Positions 60,241-64,000 of a stretch of DNA of 64,000 bases are shown here, piece after piece. The DNA comes from Mycolicibacterium neoaurum ATCC 25795. Its GTDB lineage: Bacteria > Actinomycetota > Actinomycetes > Mycobacteriales > Mycobacteriaceae. The position numbers were made by a program, and so were the translations under genes. Below the pieces are notes generated by a model that had not been told where the DNA came from, made no database searches, and worked only from the letters and a program-made list of their open reading frames with translations. How positions within the stretch are numbered: the first letter of the stretch is position 1; the number at the start of each line of letters is the position of its first letter. The DNA lies in assembly GCF_000691525.1 (NCBI RefSeq), contig NZ_JMDW01000008.1, positions 806,001 to 870,000 of the forward strand, read 5' to 3'.

Positions 60241-60495
60241 CTAGACGCTGCTGCGGGCCTTCGTCCGGGCGTTGCGACGCTTCAGTGCGCGACGCTCGTC
60301 CTCGCTCATCCCGCCCCAGACGCCGGCGTCCTGGCCGGACTCAAGCGCCCAGCTCAGGCACTCGGTGGTCACCGGGCAACGGTTGCAGACGAGCTTCGCA
60401 TCAGCGATCTGGGCGAGGGCCGGGCCGCTGTTCCCCACGGGGAAGAACAGTTCCGGATCCTCGTCGCGACAGACCGCCTTGTGACGCCAATCCAT
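60241..60495 (-). CDS. whiB1: WhiB-family regulator WhiB1
   Basis: An 84-residue 4Fe-4S protein, essential in M. tuberculosis, that responds to nitric oxide and binds SigA. The start MDWRHKAVCRDEDPELFFP, CNRCPVTTEC and GVWGGMSEDERRALKRR are almost identical to the M. tuberculosis protein as I recall it. ATG 60495 matches the known length; the frame extends three codons more. Its upstream region holds a CRP-like site. It corresponds to Rv3219. Confidence 0.96.
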   Translation of the reverse strand: MDWRHKAVCRDEDPELFFPVGNSGPALAQIADAKLVCNRCPVTTECLSWALESGQDAGVWGGMSEDERRALKRRNARTKARSSV

Positions 60496-60771
60496 AGCTT
60501 CCAACTCCTAGTCAGTTTTCGCCCGTGCGCACAAAATCGCACTAGGTTTTCTTCGGCTGTTAACGGGTGCACATGAAATGTTTCTGCACTGTTGCATCCG
60601 ATGCTTTCACAGGCTGAACAGATGTCAATAGAACTGCGTTAACACGTGGGCAATGTCACTGCGCTACCGGGTTACCGGTCCACTCATCCGTTTGTACTAC
60701 ACTGGGCTCACTTGCGCTCTAAATATCTGTCGCTCACAGCAAACTAGCAGGTCACGGCTGTGTAGGCCTGA
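60496..60771 (-). promoter_or_regulatory. whiB1 upstream region with CRP-type site
   Basis: This gap is richer in A and T than the genes around it. At 60645-60660 the minus strand reads AGTGACATTGCCCACG, with GTG and CAC eight bases apart, close to the Crp (Rv3676) site that controls whiB1 in M. tuberculosis. No gene is seen in the gap; the whiB1 transcription start is not clear. Confidence 0.6.
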
Positions 60772-61716
60772 TCACGGAGCAGGGGCGACCACCCCGATGG
60801 CATTCGGTACCGAGGTAAAGGTCATCGCCTGACGTAAACCGACGTAATCGCCGTCTATCTGGCAGGCCACCGGTGTGTCACTGCTCACCCGCAGCCACGG
60901 CAGGTCGTCATCGCGCACCAGATGCCCGGCGGTGATATCGGGTTTCGACGACAACATCCGGCGCACCAATCCCAGATTGCGCCAGATGCTCATGCTGGTG
61001 ATCGCGAACACTCCCAGGCCGGTGTCGAAGGTGGTGTCCGGGTTCGTCCACACCGGTCGGGTGTTGGCGTAGGTCCAGGGGCTGGAATTGGACACGAACG
61101 CGAAATGCACTCCTGTCTGCGGCTCCCGGTCCGGTAGTTCCAGCGTCAGCAGCGGCTCCCGGCGCGCGCTGGCCAGCATCTCCCGGATGGCGACCCTGAT
61201 GTAGCGCGATGCGGTCACCTTGCGCCCGCGGGCGCGCTGGGCTTCCACGGCCGCCACGACGTCACCGTCGACCCCCATGCCCGCGGTGAACACGCCCCAG
61301 CGCTCCCCACAGTCCATCAACCCGATACGCCGCCACGGCATGCCTCGACGACGCTCACCGAGCAGGTCGACCAGCTGATTGGTGGCCTCGATGGGGTCGG
61401 GGCTGATGCCAAGGGACCGCGCGAAGACGTTGGCCGAACCGCCGGGTACCACGCCGACGGCCGGGGTGTGCTCACCGGTTCCGCCCGCCTGCAATACGCC
61501 GTTGACCACTTCGTTCACCGTGCCGTCTCCGCCGTGCACGATCAGGACATCGGTGCCGTCGTTGGCTGCCTGCGCGCCGATCTCGACGGCGTGACCGCGA
61601 TGGTCGGTGTGGATCACGGTCAGATCCACCCGGCTCTCCAATGCGTGGGCCAGCAGATCACGACCCGCCGGGGTCGTCGAAGTCGCATTCGGGTTGACGA
61701 TCAGCACGGCACGCAC
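60772..61716 (-). CDS. Diacylglycerol/lipid kinase family protein (Rv3218-like)
   Basis: A 314-residue lipid kinase with VHGGDGTVNEVVNG, the nucleotide-binding block, and GVVPGGSANVFA, plus the C-terminal DGDYVG. The family phosphorylates diacylglycerol or sphingoid-type lipids; the actual substrate is unknown. GTG 61716 is chosen by similarity to Rv3218 and has TAGGCT (61725-61730) 8 nt upstream; the open frame continues 71 codons with unrelated residues. Co-directional with whiB1. Confidence 0.9.
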   Translation of the reverse strand: MRAVLIVNPNATSTTPAGRDLLAHALESRVDLTVIHTDHRGHAVEIGAQAANDGTDVLIVHGGDGTVNEVVNGVLQAGGTGEHTPAVGVVPGGSANVFARSLGISPDPIEATNQLVDLLGERRRGMPWRRIGLMDCGERWGVFTAGMGVDGDVVAAVEAQRARGRKVTASRYIRVAIREMLASARREPLLTLELPDREPQTGVHFAFVSNSSPWTYANTRPVWTNPDTTFDTGLGVFAITSMSIWRNLGLVRRMLSSKPDITAGHLVRDDDLPWLRVSSDTPVACQIDGDYVGLRQAMTFTSVPNAIGVVAPAP

Positions 61717-61846
61717 GGGATACCAGCCTAGCCATGTGTCCGGGGCACGGTGGCCGCGCCCGACAACAGTCGAGGCAGATTCGACTCGTACGGATGTCCG
61801 TTCGATGAACGCCGGCCATGGCGATCGTGTTGGCGGGCAGCGATGT

Positions 61847-62341
61847 TCAGCCGGCGGCGTTGGGCAGCAACGGTGGGCAGATGCCGTTGGCGTCGGCCGC
61901 CAGCTCGAAATGCCATGTCTCGTTGGCATAGATCTGGCACAGCCCGAAACGCGGTCCGTTGGCGATCATCCACTGCGCGGCGTCGGGCCCACCGATATCG
62001 ACCGCCGCCCCGATGACGTGCCGGGACTGCTCGGGTAATTGGACGTATTGGCGGGCAAGCTCGAAGCTGCCGTAGGTGACGATGGCGTCTTCGAGGAGCT
62101 GGCGCTGGAACTGCGGACTGCGCCAGCCCGAGTTGACGGTCACGCTGACGCCTTGGGCCGCGGCCGCAGTGGTGGCGTTCTGCACGGCCGTGCGCAGTGC
62201 CGGATCCAGATTGCCGATCGCCGGATCGGAGGTGTCGAATGCGGTCAACGGCCGGTCTGGTGTCTCGACGGGTTCGGCCTTGGCGACCGGTGCGAGGGCA
62301 AGGGCGGTGGCCAGCACTCCCGCCATCAGCACTGCGCGCAT
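61847..62341 (-). CDS. Secreted M15 D-Ala-D-Ala carboxypeptidase-like protein
   Basis: A 164-residue secreted peptidase with a signal peptide ending PVAKA. The zinc motifs SRHVIGAAVDIGG (SxHxxGxAxD type) and TWHFEL mark an M15/VanY peptidase trimming peptidoglycan stem peptides; NSGWRSPQFQ is the substrate strand. Two cysteines near the end could form a disulfide. ATG 62341. It ends the block of minus-strand genes from YchJ and LysR. Confidence 0.88.
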   Translation of the reverse strand: MRAVLMAGVLATALALAPVAKAEPVETPDRPLTAFDTSDPAIGNLDPALRTAVQNATTAAAAQGVSVTVNSGWRSPQFQRQLLEDAIVTYGSFELARQYVQLPEQSRHVIGAAVDIGGPDAAQWMIANGPRFGLCQIYANETWHFELAADANGICPPLLPNAAG

Positions 62342-62350
62342 CGGTTCAGT

Positions 62351-62734
62351 CTAGGAGATCTCACCGTCCAGATAGCGCCAGGTGTCGTCGCGGGCGCGGA
62401 TGAATCGACTGCGTTCGTGCAGGATGTGGCGCCTACCGTGCTGTTCGTACTGGGCGCGGAACTCCACGATGCCCTCCTCGTCGTGCTGCCCGCCGGCCTC
62501 GGTGTCCACGATCTGCAGCCGTCGCCACGTGATGGTGTCATCGAGCTCGAGTTCACCGGGCCTGGTGCGCGGATGCCAGGACCGCAGCAGGTATGCGGTG
62601 TGGCCGAGGGCGAAGGCGCTGAATCGCGACCGCATCAGCGCCAGCGCGGTCACCGCGGGCACGGCCCCGTCGTGCAGCGGTCCGCAACATCGGGCATAGG
62701 TGAGCGTCGATCCGCACGGGCAGTCAGCGGACAC
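62351..62734 (-). CDS. YchJ family protein with SEC-C motif
   Basis: A 127-residue protein that opens with the metal-binding motif CPCGSTLTYARCC and continues with the YchJ (UPF0225) domain: ALMRSRFSAFALG, SWHPRTRP and GIVEFRAQYEQ. The role of YchJ is unknown. GTG 62734 overlaps the end of the LysR gene by 11 bases and its own stop is nine bases from the M15 gene. Confidence 0.9.
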   Translation of the reverse strand: MSADCPCGSTLTYARCCGPLHDGAVPAVTALALMRSRFSAFALGHTAYLLRSWHPRTRPGELELDDTITWRRLQIVDTEAGGQHDEEGIVEFRAQYEQHGRRHILHERSRFIRARDDTWRYLDGEIS

Positions 62735-63635
62735 GGTCGGCGATCCGTTCGACCAGTGAATCGATCATCCCGGAGTCGTCCGCTGGATCGGGTACCCAGG
62801 CCAGCGCGATCTGGGCCGGGGCCCAGGTGCTTTCGTCGATCGGGATCAACTCGAATTCCGGCGGGGAGAAGATCCGGCCGATCGCCGAGTTCGGCGCATA
62901 GGTGACCAGGGCAACCAGGTGCCGGTTGAAGACCTGAGTTGCCATTTCCAGCTCACCGCCGAGATCCTTTGTGGCGCGGACGATCCGGGTCACACCGCGA
63001 CTGGCCAGGCCGCGCGCCAGACCGGCCAACACCACCGGATTGGGTCTGGCGAAATCGATCACCACATCACGGTCGCGAAGCTGTTCGATGCGCACGCTCG
63101 CCGAGCCTGCCAGCGGATCGTCGAACCGCACCGCGATGGCACCGGGGTAGGTCGCCACCACGCGGTGGCGTAGTCGTTTGTCGGATGAGGGCAGATGGAT
63201 CAATCCGATGTCCAGATGTCCGGAGACCAGCTTCGCGGTGACCTCGGCGGCCGAACCGGGTAGCCCGAACTCGGTGGGCACAGGCAGATCGGCCACGGCC
63301 GTCTCCAGTCTGGCCAGGAAATCCGACGGCGCGTACGCGGTGGCACCAACCCGAACAGTGTTGCCGGTCTTGGCGATTCGCGTGGCAATGACTTTGAGAT
63401 CCTCTACCCGGCGCAGGATTTCGCGGGCCGGTTCGAGCAGTTGCGCGCCGAGTTCGGTCAACTCCACGCGGTGATACCGCCGTTCGAACAGCGGCCCGCC
63501 GAGCTCACGCTCGAGCAGTTTGATCTGCTTGCTCAGCGGGGGCGGGGTGATCATCAACCGATCGGCGGCACGCTTGAAGTGCAACTCTTCGGCGACCGCC
63601 ACGAAGTAGCGGAGCCTGGTGAAGTCGACTTGCAT
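62724..63635 (-). CDS. LysR family transcriptional regulator
   Basis: A 303-residue LysR regulator. The N-terminal winged helix is clear (FVAVAEELHFKRAADRLMI and PPPLSKQIKLLERELGGPLF in parts), followed by a substrate-binding domain with the usual LxVGATAY opening. ATG 63635. It lies 36 bases downstream of the truncated CoA-transferase gene in the same direction, so it may regulate that locus. The effector is unknown. Confidence 0.92.
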   Translation of the reverse strand: MQVDFTRLRYFVAVAEELHFKRAADRLMITPPPLSKQIKLLERELGGPLFERRYHRVELTELGAQLLEPAREILRRVEDLKVIATRIAKTGNTVRVGATAYAPSDFLARLETAVADLPVPTEFGLPGSAAEVTAKLVSGHLDIGLIHLPSSDKRLRHRVVATYPGAIAVRFDDPLAGSASVRIEQLRDRDVVIDFARPNPVVLAGLARGLASRGVTRIVRATKDLGGELEMATQVFNRHLVALVTYAPNSAIGRIFSPPEFELIPIDESTWAPAQIALAWVPDPADDSGMIDSLVERIADRVR

Positions 63636-63671
63636 GCGGCACTCCGGGACGGCTGAGGGGGTCGCTCGATC

Positions 63672-64000
63672 CTAGACGCCGGCACCGTCGATCTCGGCCG
63701 GTTGAATCGACTCCAAGACCCCGCTGCGCAAAAGCTCGGTGATCTGCTCGTCGTCGAGACCCAGCAGGTCGGCCGCGATCTCGCGGGTCTGCTCCCCGAG
63801 CAGCGGTGCCTGCCGCATCGGTGGGTCGGCAATCCGCTCGGAATGGATGACGACGTTCTCCATCACGAAGGGCGTGGTCCACAGCGGGTGGAGTTCTTCG
63901 CGGAACGCACGCCGGGCGACGTAGTAGTCCCAATCGAGCAACTCGGCCGCGCGCAGCGCCGCACCGGCGGGCACGCCTGCGCGTTGTAGCGCCGTCATGG
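63672..64000 (-). CDS. CaiB/BaiF family CoA-transferase, C-terminal end (truncated)
   Basis: The last 108 residues of a family III CoA-transferase or acyl-CoA racemase; the rest lies beyond the window. The end motif PLLGEQTREIAADLLGLDDEQITELL is typical, preceded by AGVPAGAALRAAELL. It would be the first gene of the minus-strand block before the LysR regulator. The substrate cannot be told from this part. Confidence 0.8.
   Translation of the reverse strand, partial: MTALQRAGVPAGAALRAAELLDWDYYVARRAFREELHPLWTTPFVMENVVIHSERIADPPMRQAPLLGEQTREIAADLLGLDDEQITELLRSGVLESIQPAEIDGAGV

Overview
The window is high-GC DNA from a mycobacterium, most likely a fast grower (Mycolicibacterium type). From about 5.2 kb to 61.7 kb its gene order follows, from memory of that map, the Mycobacterium tuberculosis block Rv3279c to Rv3218: birA, PH protein, GtrA protein, purK, purE, fadE25, Rv3268, lcp1, rmlD, wbbL, manB, fbiB, fbiA, whiB2, Rv3259, Rv3258c, pmmA, Rv3256c, manA, alkB, rubA, rubB, TetR, sahH, tmk, mtrA, mtrB, lpqB, comF-like, hpf, secA1, Rv3235, tgs3-like, Rv3231c, Rv3230c, desA3, rsgA, aroA, SRAP, sigH, rshA, TB7.3, pdtaS, whiB1, Rv3218. 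WhiB2 has the long N-terminus of the M. smegmatis type (WhmD). I saw no tRNA, rRNA, insertion sequence, prophage or CRISPR array.

Layout. 0-5.2 kb is accessory envelope DNA: the end of an acyltransferase-3 protein, a translationally coupled secretory lipase, a polyprenyl sugar-phosphate transferase and a second, closely related lipase. 5.2-10.2 kb holds birA, two small membrane proteins, purine genes purK/purE and fadE25. 10.2-17.5 kb is cell-wall linker and sugar-nucleotide DNA: a methyltransferase, Rv3268-like protein, Lcp1 (arabinogalactan to peptidoglycan attachment), a secreted glycosyl hydrolase, rmlD, wbbL and manB. 17.5-20.5 kb is the F420 operon fbiA-fbiB with a coupled NUDIX gene. 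20.8-26.1 kb holds whiB2 and the mannose-phosphate genes pmmA, TobH-like and manA. 26.3-28.6 kb is an alkane hydroxylation operon (alkB-rubA-rubB) plus a TetR regulator. 28.6-34.6 kb: MFS exporter, sahH, third lipase, TPR protein, tmk. 34.7-43.5 kb: mtrA-mtrB-lpqB, comF-like, hpf and secA1. 43.5-50.5 kb: lipid and osmolyte genes (WS/DGAT-like acyltransferase, BCCT transporter, desaturase DesA3 and its reductase). 50.6-61.7 kb: rsgA/aroA, SRAP protein, methyltransferases, sigH-rshA, ribosomal micro-protein bL37, biotinylated TB7.3, pdtaS, whiB1 and a lipid kinase. The last 2.3 kb holds a peptidase, a YchJ protein, a LysR regulator and a truncated CoA-transferase.

The most interesting signals are small ones: a nearly perfect palindrome in front of both the Rv3230c-like reductase and desA3; stacked palindromes over the alkB promoter; three 33-bp in-frame tandem repeats inside the SRAP gene; a 24-codon ribosomal gene (bL37) between sigH-rshA and TB7.3; mutually exclusive pairings in the sahH leader; long perfect hairpins at convergent gene ends; and about sixteen starts preceded at 6-8 nt by a TANNNT box, which fits leaderless transcription. 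Identifications rest on reading protein motifs and remembered synteny; no database search was possible.
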